Shown: positions 35,366 through 44,580 of the stretch, one piece after another
Layout: every line of letters begins with the position of its first letter
Position numbering within the stretch: the first letter of the stretch is position 1
Assembly (NCBI GenBank): GCA_964424105.1
Contig: CAYRHJ010000015.1
Span: forward strand, 8,937 to 72,936
Reading direction: 5' to 3'
DNA from: CAYRHJ01 sp964424105
Lineage (GTDB): Bacteria > Planctomycetota > Phycisphaerae > UBA1845
DNA: 64,000 bases
Notes under the pieces: model-generated
Databases searched by the model: none
What the model saw: the letters and a program-made list of their open reading frames with translations, nothing else
Told to the model about the DNA's origin: nothing
Position numbers and translations under genes: made by a program

Positions 35366-37551
35366 CGTGAACCTCCGGACTGTGCCGTCGAATGACCCGC
35401 TCCTTCTCGCAAACGGGCGTTTTCACCCTCCAGCACCTTGACGCGCTTGTTCATCTCAATCAGATGCAGCGTCAGTTCTTCGACTTTTTGAAGGAGCTTC
35501 GATTCCATTTCGCCGACCTTGACGCCATTCTCGGCGACTTCTTCCGCCGAAGGAATTTCCGGCAGGTGGCCATGCTGCTTGATATGGGCTTCGACTTCTT
35601 CGAGCGTGCGTAATTCGTAATTCGGGTCAAAGACGAAATCCGACCAGCCCGTTTCCACGACGATCTCCTTGGCCCGAATCGGTCCGTTGACCGCCAGGCG
35701 ATAATTACCGGGCGTCTGCGTTCCGATACCGACGCTGTTGGTCGCCCGATCGATGACCAATACGTTGGTATTGACTCCGCTCTGCTTGGTGCCGATCAAC
35801 AGCTTGTTCGTATCGCCGTTCCACCAGAAGAACGCCCCGCCGTCGAAACTGCCTCCGGCGCGCTCCAGAAGCTCCAGACGGGCAGCGTTGGCGGAATTGT
35901 CCGTCGTGTCATCGCGAAGCTGAATGGTCGGGTCATTGCCCTGCACCACCAGCTCGTGATTCGGTTGCGAAGTGCCTATTCCGACCAATCCGCCCGCGGT
36001 GACGGTGACCTGGTCCGAATTGTTGGTGCCCAGGATCAGCGAATCGCCGAACTCCTGCATGACTTCCAGGCTGTTGTCACCGTCACGGAAACCGATGCGA
36101 GCGCCCACTTGTCCGCCGTCCTGACTCATGACGATACGGGCGTTCTGGTCCTTGCCGGAGTTGTTGGTGTCGGCTTCGATGGTCAGGTTAATTCCACCGG
36201 TGGAAGCCAGATGCAGCAGGTCTTGCGGGTTGGTCGTTCCAACACCCACGTTGCCATTCGAAGCGACCGTCACGCGATCTGCATTGTTCGTTCCCAGCGT
36301 CAGCGTACCATCAAATTCCTGCATGACTTCCAGACCATTTTCACCATGACGAAATCCAATACGAGCAGCCACCTGCCCACCGTCTTGGCTCATGACGATG
36401 CGGGCGTTCTGGTCCTCGCCGATGTCGTTGGTGTCGGCTTCGATGGTCAGGTCGATTCCACCGAGTGATGCCAAGTGCAGCAAACTCTGCGGGTTCGAAT
36501 GACCGACGGCCAACTGCCCGCCACCGGAGGCGATGGAGACGTGATGGGTAGAATCGGCGTTCAAGGTCAGATCGGAAGTGTGCGAGTTGATTGCGCCACC
36601 GTTACCGTCGAGTGTCAGGTTCGTGTCACCATCCGTGCCGGCCAGGGCTAGCCGTCCGCCCGTCTCTGGGGCGCTCAGTTCGCTGCGAAGTACGCCGTCG
36701 GTGTCGGCCAACGACAACATCCCTCCCGATCCCACGTTGGCTGTCAACTCCACGGTTTCGGTATTGCCGGTGGCATCGTACAGATTGAGTTGGCCACGGG
36801 ACTCCGGTCCGAAAGAAAGCGAGCGGAGCCAGGCGTCCGGCTCGCCGTCATTGCCGTTGACAAGCACCCACTGCAATCGGCCATCGATGTTGACGCCGAC
36901 TTTCGGGGGCAGCGTGGACGCGTCCACCAAATCGATGGTACTGAATGCCCCGTCGATGATGACCCTGGCATCCGGTACGACGCCGCCGCCGAAGACCTGT
37001 AACGAACCGGCTGTGGTTTCGTCACCCAATTCGACGTGGTCGGTCAGCTCTTCGCTTTCAACCACGTTGACGCGAAAAGCGTAGGGAACACTGACCAGGG
37101 GAACGCGAGGGGACAACTCGTCACCGATCGGAACATTGTCCACGTCGTCGACTGTGATGCCGACATATCGCGGCTGGCCGTCGAACAGACTGGGCTTGGG
37201 TTCTACCAACGCGGTCCCCACACCGTTTGACGTGGTGACGGCGACGTCTTCAATTTGGGCAAGAATCGGACCACCGACTTCATCAGCGTAGAAAAAGAAA
37301 TCCAGAATGTGCACGCCGTCGGGGAGCGGGTCGCCCAAGGCGTCGGTCAACAAGAACTGAAACGAAAGCCTCGCAGCCAGATCATCGAGGATGGGGCTGC
37401 GCGTGGATTCGAAGTTATGGGCCACTGGCTCGACGATCGAGATGTCGTCATTCGATTGAGCGGAAGCAGCCACCTCCCACGATCTCATCACGGGAACGAT
37501 GACCAACGCCAACAAACCCAAGCCGCAGCCGATTCGAAATCTCCATCGCAT
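35362..37551 (-). CDS. Secreted tail-fibre-like protein with C-terminal coiled coil
   Basis: 729 residues with a signal peptide (1-31). The central region (about 160-620) is beta-rich, with two 88-residue repeats (353-440 and 441-528) starting NPQSLLHL and NPQDLLHL and ending VGVGTT or VGIGTS. The C-terminus, WSDFVFDPNYELRTLEEVEAH then KQHGHLPEIPSAEEV and a coiled coil (KLLQKVEELTLHLIEMNKRVKVLE), is the trimer-type end found in exported tail-fibre-like proteins. There is no self-cleaving S74 motif that I can see. First gene of an operon with M23 and dockerin-like proteins; probably a surface fibre or adhesin. Confidence 0.78.
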   Translation of the reverse strand: MRWRFRIGCGLGLLALVIVPVMRSWEVAASAQSNDDISIVEPVAHNFESTRSPILDDLAARLSFQFLLTDALGDPLPDGVHILDFFFYADEVGGPILAQIEDVAVTTSNGVGTALVEPKPSLFDGQPRYVGITVDDVDNVPIGDELSPRVPLVSVPYAFRVNVVESEELTDHVELGDETTAGSLQVFGGGVVPDARVIIDGAFSTIDLVDASTLPPKVGVNIDGRLQWVLVNGNDGEPDAWLRSLSFGPESRGQLNLYDATGNTETVELTANVGSGGMLSLADTDGVLRSELSAPETGGRLALAGTDGDTNLTLDGNGGAINSHTSDLTLNADSTHHVSIASGGGQLAVGHSNPQSLLHLASLGGIDLTIEADTNDIGEDQNARIVMSQDGGQVAARIGFRHGENGLEVMQEFDGTLTLGTNNADRVTVASNGNVGVGTTNPQDLLHLASTGGINLTIEADTNNSGKDQNARIVMSQDGGQVGARIGFRDGDNSLEVMQEFGDSLILGTNNSDQVTVTAGGLVGIGTSQPNHELVVQGNDPTIQLRDDTTDNSANAARLELLERAGGSFDGGAFFWWNGDTNKLLIGTKQSGVNTNVLVIDRATNSVGIGTQTPGNYRLAVNGPIRAKEIVVETGWSDFVFDPNYELRTLEEVEAHIKQHGHLPEIPSAEEVAENGVKVGEMESKLLQKVEELTLHLIEMNKRVKVLEGENARLREGAGHSTAQSGGSR

Positions 37552-37787
37552 TTTCGATTCCCCTCAATCCACAATGGTCTTGATGGCCCGCCTACCCGAA
37601 CTCCCCGGCAGGGAGGTGCAGGGTCATCATAACAACCGGTCACAAGAAAAACAATTGCGGAATTATCTGATCAGGGGATTCAGTGGCTTGCAAGACGCCA
37701 ATCGGAGACTTGTCGGCATTCGATCTTGGACACCCTGTAATCCCTTGAAGGCTCACCCATCCGCGGAACGACGTATACGGATTCCAT

Positions 37788-38930
37788 TCAGCGACATTCT
37801 TCCCCCGAAAACATTCTCACGTAATTGGCGAATCGATTGGGATGAATGTCGCCGGCCTCAACGGCCCGTTGCACCGCACACTCTTCCTCATGTATATGCG
37901 TGCAGTCGGCAAACTTGCAGGACGTAACGTGCGGAATGAATTCGACGAAATAGCTCTCCAGCAGCTCGCGCGGAACGTTGCTCATGTCGAAGGCCCGGAT
38001 TCCCGGCGTATCGACCACGAATCCGCCGATGTCGAGGCGGAGCAGATTCGCCCTCGTCGTCGTGTGTCGGCCCTTGAAAGTCTCGTCGGTCAAGTCGCCG
38101 ATCGCCAATCGAAGCCCCGGCTGATGTGCATTGAGCATCGAGCTTTTGCCGACACCGCTCTGTCCCACCAGCGCGGTTGACTTATCGCGAAGCACGTCCG
38201 CTAATTCATCCATTCCCTGCCCCGTGACCGCGCTGGTAACGACTGTGCGATAGGGCAGTGAGCGATACACGTTCAGAAAGTCAGCCACCGTTGATTCCTC
38301 GCGTTCATCCATCTTATTGAGGCAGATGACGGGTTCCATTCGCCCGTGCAGCGCGGAAATGATGTAGCGATCGACCAGATTGGCCTTGGGCGTGGGATGG
38401 GAAGCGGCGGAGACGATGAGCACCTGGTCAACGTTAGCAGCCACCACGTGTTCGCGATGACGGACGGTCCGTTTCAGCTCACTGCGACGCGGCTCGATTC
38501 TTTCGATGACGCCTTCTTCCTCGACCCCGCCTCGAACGCTGGCCACTCGAAACCGCACCCGGTCACCCACGCAGACGGCGTTTCGATCGCGGATGCTCAG
38601 CGTGCGCAAGACGCGTCGCACGGCGCAGGGCCAAGTGCGCTCGCCGTCATCCACGTGGGCGACCGCTCCGAAAACGGTAATCACCAAGCCCTCGCGAAGT
38701 GTGTCCGATAAATCGCCATCCGTCGTGTCGCGCACGATGACGGTGCGCTTACGAGAAAGGGCACCTTTGCTCGTCACGCGCTCTTGGCCTGTCGTATCGA
38801 GATGTTCAGCGCCGCTTTCTCGTGCCTGGCGAGTCCAATCTTTTTCTCGAGCGGGCGCTTGGCGATTCCGGCGAAAATGCACGCGCACTTTCTTGCCGCC
38901 CTTGCCGGGTTTCTTCTGTCGTTTTGGCAT
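37788..38930 (-). CDS. rsgA: Ribosome small-subunit biogenesis GTPase RsgA
   Basis: 380 residues. A basic N-terminal extension (MPKRQKKPGKGGKKVRVHFRR) precedes an OB-fold and a circularly permuted GTPase: NKMD (G4) before GQSGVGKSS (G1), DTPG (G3), then the zinc motif CKFADCTHIHEEEC. It acts in 30S maturation. The frame continues to 38969, but the ATG at 38930 fits the family better. The N-terminal extension is longer than in most relatives. Confidence 0.95.
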   Translation of the reverse strand: MPKRQKKPGKGGKKVRVHFRRNRQAPAREKDWTRQARESGAEHLDTTGQERVTSKGALSRKRTVIVRDTTDGDLSDTLREGLVITVFGAVAHVDDGERTWPCAVRRVLRTLSIRDRNAVCVGDRVRFRVASVRGGVEEEGVIERIEPRRSELKRTVRHREHVVAANVDQVLIVSAASHPTPKANLVDRYIISALHGRMEPVICLNKMDEREESTVADFLNVYRSLPYRTVVTSAVTGQGMDELADVLRDKSTALVGQSGVGKSSMLNAHQPGLRLAIGDLTDETFKGRHTTTRANLLRLDIGGFVVDTPGIRAFDMSNVPRELLESYFVEFIPHVTSCKFADCTHIHEEECAVQRAVEAGDIHPNRFANYVRMFSGEECR

Positions 38931-39307
38931 GTCGTCAGGATTTTCGCCGTACGCGCGGATGTGCGTCAAGCGGGCGGCGGTCTCGGGCAGGACCCTTCAA
39001 TTGTCGGGCGCCTATTACGCCCTCGCAAAGGGGAGGCGCTGTCCGCCGACAAGAAGGCATGACCGTCGTTCTGGATTCCGGCTCTCGCCGGAATGACGGT
39101 CAACGCCGCCGCATCAGTGCGGAGGAGTCTGCACGGTTTCGAACAGGCGGCTGAATTCGAACGGATGCGTCGGAGGGCGAATTAACGGGCGAGGACTTGC
39201 GAAGCGCCGAGCTGTCAATTAGAAGTCTTCGACGGCTCCTGAAACTGACCGCATTCGCGTCGCTGGGCCTGATATTCACGACGGGGCCCACCCATTATTC
39301 CCGCAGG

Positions 39308-39381
<74 letters not shown>

Positions 39382-39433
39382 ATTGAAAATGAGACCTGCG
39401 GTGGTTGATTCAGGCATTCTAACAAAACCGGTG

Positions 39434-39466
39434 CACGGTCCGCGAAGGACCGCTCCCTGTTTTGTT
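39434..39466. repeat. Hairpin repeat between two tRNA genes
   Basis: Contains cggtccgcgaaggaccg, a short stem-loop related to the dispersed gagcggtc family, between convergent tRNA-Arg and tRNA-Glu. It may act as a shared transcription end. Confidence 0.4.
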
Positions 39467-39467
39467 A

Positions 39468-39540
39468 CACCCCCAACGGGAATCGAACCCGTGTCTTCAG
39501 GATGAGAACCTGATATCCTAGGCCGCTAGACGATGGGGGC
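39468..39540 (-). tRNA. tRNA-Glu (anticodon CTC)
   Basis: 73 nt on the minus strand. Acceptor arms GCCCCCA/TGGGGGT pair with one G-U at the end, the anticodon loop TTCTCAT gives CTC, and the T loop is GGGTTCGATTCCC. The discriminator is G and CCA is not encoded. Confidence 0.92.
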
Positions 39541-39679
39541 TTCCGATCGATGCGGCTGGCAGCCCCATCGAGTCAGCGATACACTATGTAGGCTGACAAG
39601 GGCCGTCAAGGCCAAGCGCCCGAGAGTTCCACGCAACCCATGCGAGTGAAGCTGAGGCTGAAACGGAAAACGCAAACCC

Positions 39680-39949
39680 ATGCCGCTTGTACGATTCACG
39701 GAGAATCTGCTGCGACACGTTGAATGTCCCCAAAAGGACGTGGACGGCGGCACCGTGCGCGAAGTCCTCGACGCGGTTTTTGGTTCCAATCAACGACTTC
39801 GCCATTATGTTTTGGACGACCAGGGCGCTTTGCGAAAACACATGATGGTATTCATCGATGGCCAACTGATTCGCGACCGCATCGCGTTGTCAGACCCCGT
39901 GATGGCCTCGACAAAAATCGACGTGATGCAGGCCTTGTCGGGGGGCTAA
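39680..39949 (+). CDS. MoaD/ThiS-like ubiquitin-fold protein
   Basis: 89 residues with the beta-grasp layout and a C-terminal Gly-Gly (VMQALSGG) as in MoaD and ThiS sulfur carriers. Visible: TVREVLDAVFGSNQRLRHYVLDDQGALRKHMMVFIDG. It stands 124 bp upstream of an Asp-box protein gene, a partnership that recurs in other bacteria, and upstream of moeA, so a molybdopterin link is possible, but the pair may have a separate role. Confidence 0.78.
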   Translation: MPLVRFTENLLRHVECPQKDVDGGTVREVLDAVFGSNQRLRHYVLDDQGALRKHMMVFIDGQLIRDRIALSDPVMASTKIDVMQALSGG

Positions 39950-40073
39950 TCGATACGTTAAGAATAGATCAATGGCCCCGTTATGGCTGAATGGAATCCC
40001 TGTCCGCGTGGATCAGTCCTGTGCGTGTCGTCCAAGGTGGTGATCCATCCGAATCCTGTCGGAGATGCCGCGA

Positions 40074-41195
40074 ATGAGTGATAGAATCCTGGTCACGACG
40101 CGAAAAGGGCTGTTCATTCTCGATCGCACCGGCGGCCGGCAACCGAATTGGGAAATCACACGAGCGTGTTTTGTCGGCGACAATGTTCCGATGGCACTTC
40201 CCGATCGTCGAGACGGGACGTGGTACGCCGCCCTGAACCATGGCCACTTCGGTACCAAGCTGCATCGGTCGTCCGACGCGGGCGAGCGATGGGAAGAGGC
40301 GACTGTACCGGAATATCCGCCCAAGCCCGCGGACGTCGAAGAACCGCCGTCGCCGATGGGCGGCAAATCCGTACCGTGGAATTTGGAATTGCTTTGGTGT
40401 CTGGAAGCGGGCGGAAGGGACGAGCCGGGTGTCATTTGGGCGGGGACCATTCCGGGCGGGTTGTTCAAATCGATCGATTCCGGAAAGTCGTGGGATTTGA
40501 ATAGACCGCTGTGGGATGATCCGCGGCGGTTGAAATGGTTTGGCGGTGGCTACGATTACCCGGGGATTCACTCCATTTGCGTTGATCCGACCAATTCCAA
40601 GAGTATCCGCGTGGGGGTTTCCTGCGGAGGGGTTTGGACCACCACCGACGGCGGTGAAAAGTGGGAATGCAGGTATTCGGGAATGTTCGCCGATTACATG
40701 CCTCCGGAACAGAAATTCGACAACGATATTCAAGATCCCCATCGACTGGCGCAATGTGCGGGTCAATTGAATCATCTATGGGTACAACATCACAATGGCA
40801 TTTTCCGCAGCACGGACGGCGGCGCCACCTGGCAGCACATCGACAAGCCTGCGGTTTCGGGTTTCGGGTTCGCGGTGGCGGTGCATCCCCGTGACGGAAA
40901 CACGGCCTGGTTCGTTCCCGGCGTCAAAGATGAGCATCGCGTGCCCGTAGACGGCAAGCTCGTGGTGACACGAACGCGTGACGGCGGGCGTTCGTTCGAC
41001 GTGCTTTCGAACGGGCTTCCCGGACCCCACGCCTACGATCTCGTCTTCCGCCATGCGTTGGATATTGATGAAGCCGGCAACCGGCTGGTTTTCGGCAGTA
41101 CTACGGGGTCATTGTGGGTTTCGGAAAATCAGGGCGACCAATGGAATTGCGTCTCGACGCACCTCCCGCCGATCTACTGCACGCGATTCGTCTGA
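40074..41195 (+). CDS. Asp-box (BNR/sialidase-fold) beta-propeller protein
   Basis: 373 residues, soluble, no signal peptide. At least five Asp-box motifs (SSDAGERW, SIDSGKSW, TTDGGEKW, STDGGATW, TRDGGRSF) mark a six-bladed propeller of the sialidase/VPS10 type. Genes of this kind are often paired with a MoaD/ThiS-like protein, as here, and annotated loosely as exo-alpha-sialidase; I see no evidence for sialidase catalysis. The start at 40074 follows GGAG; an ATG at 40065 is also in frame. Confidence 0.8.
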   Translation: MSDRILVTTRKGLFILDRTGGRQPNWEITRACFVGDNVPMALPDRRDGTWYAALNHGHFGTKLHRSSDAGERWEEATVPEYPPKPADVEEPPSPMGGKSVPWNLELLWCLEAGGRDEPGVIWAGTIPGGLFKSIDSGKSWDLNRPLWDDPRRLKWFGGGYDYPGIHSICVDPTNSKSIRVGVSCGGVWTTTDGGEKWECRYSGMFADYMPPEQKFDNDIQDPHRLAQCAGQLNHLWVQHHNGIFRSTDGGATWQHIDKPAVSGFGFAVAVHPRDGNTAWFVPGVKDEHRVPVDGKLVVTRTRDGGRSFDVLSNGLPGPHAYDLVFRHALDIDEAGNRLVFGSTTGSLWVSENQGDQWNCVSTHLPPIYCTRFV

Positions 41196-41497
41196 TAGTT
41201 CGACGCAGCCGAAACTTCACGAGCGAATCGGCTTCTTTCCGAGCGGAGACCGTCAGGGAGCGGACTAACGAACGGGCAAATCAGGGCCATCGCATCGACT
41301 CGACGTGAAAAATTGGGAGCGTCATCCCACCGGGGCGACAACATGGATCGATGATTTTTTCAGGACCGCCTCGGTTTGTCGAGGCGCCTATCTCCGCGTG
41401 GCCAATTGCGGATCAGTTCCGACCTGAACATCGACTGGCCCCTGATTGCACGTGATGCAACGTTGACCAGCCCCGTTGCGACGCGCAGAATGCGTTC
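41196..41497. other. Spacer upstream of moeA
   Basis: No gene. A copy of the gaccgtcagggagcgg repeat is at about 41250-41268. A 7-bp hairpin (cgcctcg/cgaggcg, 41367-41386) lies before moeA. I could not match the molybdenum-cofactor riboswitch. Confidence 0.5.
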
Positions 41498-42763
41498 GTG
41501 TATCACATCATCGAAAACGCCACGGTCGAGCAGGCCCAGGAAGCGATTCTTTCAGCCGCGCGACCCCGTCAAACCGAAATCATTTCACTAAACGACGCGT
41601 TGTATCGCGTTCTAGCCCAGCCGATCAAGACGGATATCGACCACCCGCCGTTCGATCGGGCTATGATGGATGGCTACGCCGTTCATTCGTCCGATGTCGA
41701 TTCACGTTGGATGGATGGGTCGGCGGTGATGAGCGTGCGTGGATTGGTGACTGCCGGTCGAGAACCGGGTCCGCGTCTGCAAGGCGGGCAGGCTGTTCAG
41801 ATTAATACGGGCGCCCCGATTCCCGACGGTGCCGACTCAATCGTACGGGTGGAAGACACCGACGCGCTGGACGAGCGCTCGTCCGTGCGGATCAATCGCC
41901 GACCCGCGCCCGGCCAACACATCGATCCGCAAGGTCGACACGTGCGGGCTGGTTCGGTGGTGGTCAACGCGGGTGTCAGGATGGGCGCGTCGGAAATCGC
42001 CGTCTGCGCCGCAGCCGGCGCGGCGAAGATCCCGGTCTACCGTATTCCGCGCGTAGCATTGTTGGTGACCGGCGACGAGTTGGTCGACGCGTCGATTCAG
42101 CCAATCGGTTCTCAGCTTCGCAATTCAAATCTACCGATGCTTTCGGCGTTGGCGCGTCAAGAATTTGCAACGTCGCTGGAATTGGGAATCGCCCCGGACG
42201 ATCTGCAATCGCTGAAGTCGATCATTTCCAGGGGATTGGCCAACGCGGATGTCCTGTGCATTTCGGGAGGGGTTTCGATGGGCACGCATGATCTGGTACC
42301 CGACGCCCTAGCCGCGTGCGACGTGCAATTGCGCGTGCGCAAAGTGAAGGTCAAACCGGGCAAGCCCATGTTGTTTGGAATGACGTCATCGGGCGCGTTG
42401 GTTTTCGGCTTGGTGGGCAATCCCGCGGGGTGTTTTGTCGGTTTTCATTTATTTGTTCGCCCAGCCATTCAATCGATGAGCGGGCATGCGGATGTGTTGC
42501 CGCCCGTCGTATCGGCCCGGCTGTCCGGTCAATTAGCCGTGAACGCAGACCGGCCAACCTATCTGCCGGCGATCGTACGCGTCTGCGGGGACGGTCTGCT
42601 GTCGGCTGAAACGCTGAAATGGGGCGGTTCCGGAGACCCCTTCGGACTCAGTGAATCCAACGCCCTGGTGATTCGCCCGCCGGCAGCGCCGGTAGCGTCG
42701 GACGGCGAATCCATCGAAGCCCTGTTGTTGAACAGCATCAAACCCGCGACACGGTGCCGGTGA
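41498..42763 (+). CDS. moeA: Molybdopterin molybdenumtransferase
   Basis: Inserts molybdenum into adenylylated molybdopterin. The 421-residue protein starts at GTG. Motifs: HPPFDRAMMDGYAVHSSD, INTGAPIPDGADSIVRVE, LLVTGDELVD, ISGGVSMGTHDLVPDAL, VKVKPGKPMLFGMTSSGALVFGLVGNPAG and a C-terminal beta-barrel domain. Standard length. No other Mo-cofactor gene except the MoaD-like protein at 39680 is in the window. Confidence 0.93.
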   Translation: MYHIIENATVEQAQEAILSAARPRQTEIISLNDALYRVLAQPIKTDIDHPPFDRAMMDGYAVHSSDVDSRWMDGSAVMSVRGLVTAGREPGPRLQGGQAVQINTGAPIPDGADSIVRVEDTDALDERSSVRINRRPAPGQHIDPQGRHVRAGSVVVNAGVRMGASEIAVCAAAGAAKIPVYRIPRVALLVTGDELVDASIQPIGSQLRNSNLPMLSALARQEFATSLELGIAPDDLQSLKSIISRGLANADVLCISGGVSMGTHDLVPDALAACDVQLRVRKVKVKPGKPMLFGMTSSGALVFGLVGNPAGCFVGFHLFVRPAIQSMSGHADVLPPVVSARLSGQLAVNADRPTYLPAIVRVCGDGLLSAETLKWGGSGDPFGLSESNALVIRPPAAPVASDGESIEALLLNSIKPATRCR

Positions 42764-42816
42764 AAATCGTCTACTTGCAAAAAGACGATTCGCGCTGAGA
42801 ATCATTCACACTGATC

Positions 42817-44580
42817 ATGACGTCAATCGCGACCCAACGAAGCCAAGCGGTGCCCCAGCCCGAACACCTCGGCTTTCAGATTCACGGGCGTTGGATCGTA
42901 ATCGTTTTGCTCTCCGCATCATTACTGCTGATGAGCTTGATTCACGCCCCGGTGGATCAATGGTATCTGGGGTATGTATGCATGGTACCCTGGTTGGTGG
43001 TCATTGGCGGGACAGCCATCGCGACGAGGGTCTACGTCACAGCCTGGTTGCTGGGCTTCGCGTTTTTCCTGATCAATATGTGGTGGATGGAAGGGCCCAC
43101 GGGCATGGGCTACGTGGCGCTATCAGCCTATTTGGCCTGTTACTTTCCATTGGCTGCCTGTCCCATTCGGCATGCAGTGCGTCGACGCCGATTTCCATTA
43201 TCGCTAGCCGTTCCACTGGTTTGGGTGGGCGTGGAATTCCTCCGCGGCCTGGTGTTATCCGGTTTCCCCTGGTTTTTCCTCGCACACAGTCAATACAAAA
43301 TCTTGCCGGTCATCCAGATCAGCGATCTTGTGGGTGCCTACGGAGTGAGCTTCGTCTTGGCTGCGATCAACGGAGCCGTCGCGGACATCATCTTCGCCCG
43401 CTGGGGCCGCTCCCATGATCGATACCGAGCCAGCCAGATTCGCCGCGCGAACGTCAGCCTGGGCTTCGCTGCTTCGTTGTTGGTCTTGACCCTGGCCTAC
43501 GGGATGTACCAATTGAGCCGCGATACGACCAAGCCAGGCCCCAAAATCGCCCTGCTGCAACTGGACTATCCCAATTTCACCGACGAAGCCAAGGTCCGCT
43601 CGCAACCCGGACCAAGGGAAAAGCGCAAGGCGTATTTCGACCTGATGGCCCGGGCTGGTTCACAAGAGCCGGACCTGTATCTATTCCCCGAAACGGCGTG
43701 GTCCTTCATGCACCTGAACGAAGAATTCCTTAATGCCCAGCCTGACGAGATTATCAACGACTACCTTCGACAGACGCAGGCATGGTCCCGCGAATGTTTC
43801 AGCCTGCTTCAAAACTGGGCGACGAATACCGGCTCGTCCATCGTGATCGGAAGCATGTCCGTCACACCCACGCCGCTGAGTTTGCGATCGGACCACCTGC
43901 TCTACAATTCCGCCATGCACATCAAATCGGACGGTTCCCGGACCGAACGACACGACAAGATGCACCCCGTCTTGTTCGGTGAAACCGTTCCATTCCGCTA
44001 CGGACGACTCCGCTTTCTATATTTCTGGCTGAACAGCCTTTCGCCGTTCGGTGCGGATGGTTACGAGTATTCCCTGACGCCGGGCCACGATGTCAACGTC
44101 TTCAACATGGTTACGAGGACCGGGGATCAGTTTCGATTCGGAACACCCATTTGTTACGAAGACGTCATGCCCTACGTCTGCCGCCGTCTCGTCTGGGATG
44201 GGCAAGAACGTGCCAAACGAGCCGATTTTCTCCTCAACATCAGCAACGACGGATGGTTCTTGCATCGCAACGAGCTACCGCAACACTTCGCCATTTGTAC
44301 CTTTCGGGCCGTGGAAAACCGTGTCGGCATCGCCCGAACGGTCAACACCGGCATCAGCGGGTTCATTCAACCCGACGGCAGGGCGTATGACGTCATGGGC
44401 ATCGGCGAAGAAGGATTCCGCGTGGCCCGCGTATTGCTTGACAGCCGCGTGAGCTTGTATTCTCGAACCGGCGATGTGTTCGCGATGGTCTGCCTGTTGA
44501 TCGGCGTCATTTTCTATGTCGATTACGTGTACGTACGCCTGCGTAGTGATCCCGCGATGAAAGGATCTTCGCACACATGA
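42817..44580 (+). CDS. lnt: Apolipoprotein N-acyltransferase
   Basis: Adds the third acyl chain to lipoproteins at the inner membrane. 587 residues: about seven to eight membrane segments at the N-terminus, a nitrilase-like domain with the triad E292 (FPETAW), K381 (HDKMHP) and C446 (TPICYED), and a final membrane segment (VFAMVCLLIGVIFYVDYVYV). The triad is complete. HEAT lipoprotein gene overlaps its stop by 4 bp. Many lipoproteins in this window would be its substrates. Confidence 0.93.
   Translation: MTSIATQRSQAVPQPEHLGFQIHGRWIVIVLLSASLLLMSLIHAPVDQWYLGYVCMVPWLVVIGGTAIATRVYVTAWLLGFAFFLINMWWMEGPTGMGYVALSAYLACYFPLAACPIRHAVRRRRFPLSLAVPLVWVGVEFLRGLVLSGFPWFFLAHSQYKILPVIQISDLVGAYGVSFVLAAINGAVADIIFARWGRSHDRYRASQIRRANVSLGFAASLLVLTLAYGMYQLSRDTTKPGPKIALLQLDYPNFTDEAKVRSQPGPREKRKAYFDLMARAGSQEPDLYLFPETAWSFMHLNEEFLNAQPDEIINDYLRQTQAWSRECFSLLQNWATNTGSSIVIGSMSVTPTPLSLRSDHLLYNSAMHIKSDGSRTERHDKMHPVLFGETVPFRYGRLRFLYFWLNSLSPFGADGYEYSLTPGHDVNVFNMVTRTGDQFRFGTPICYEDVMPYVCRRLVWDGQERAKRADFLLNISNDGWFLHRNELPQHFAICTFRAVENRVGIARTVNTGISGFIQPDGRAYDVMGIGEEGFRVARVLLDSRVSLYSRTGDVFAMVCLLIGVIFYVDYVYVRLRSDPAMKGSSHT

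Noticed and set aside
33690..37551. Prophage tail module
   Set aside because: All three proteins have export signals and there are no phage structural, integrase or lysis genes around.
40074..41195. Sialidase enzyme
   Set aside because: Asp boxes mark the fold only; the arginine triad and catalytic Tyr/Glu of sialidases are not evident, and the protein is cytoplasmic.
41196..41497. Molybdenum-cofactor riboswitch before moeA
   Set aside because: Only a small hairpin is seen; the conserved Moco RNA segments do not match.
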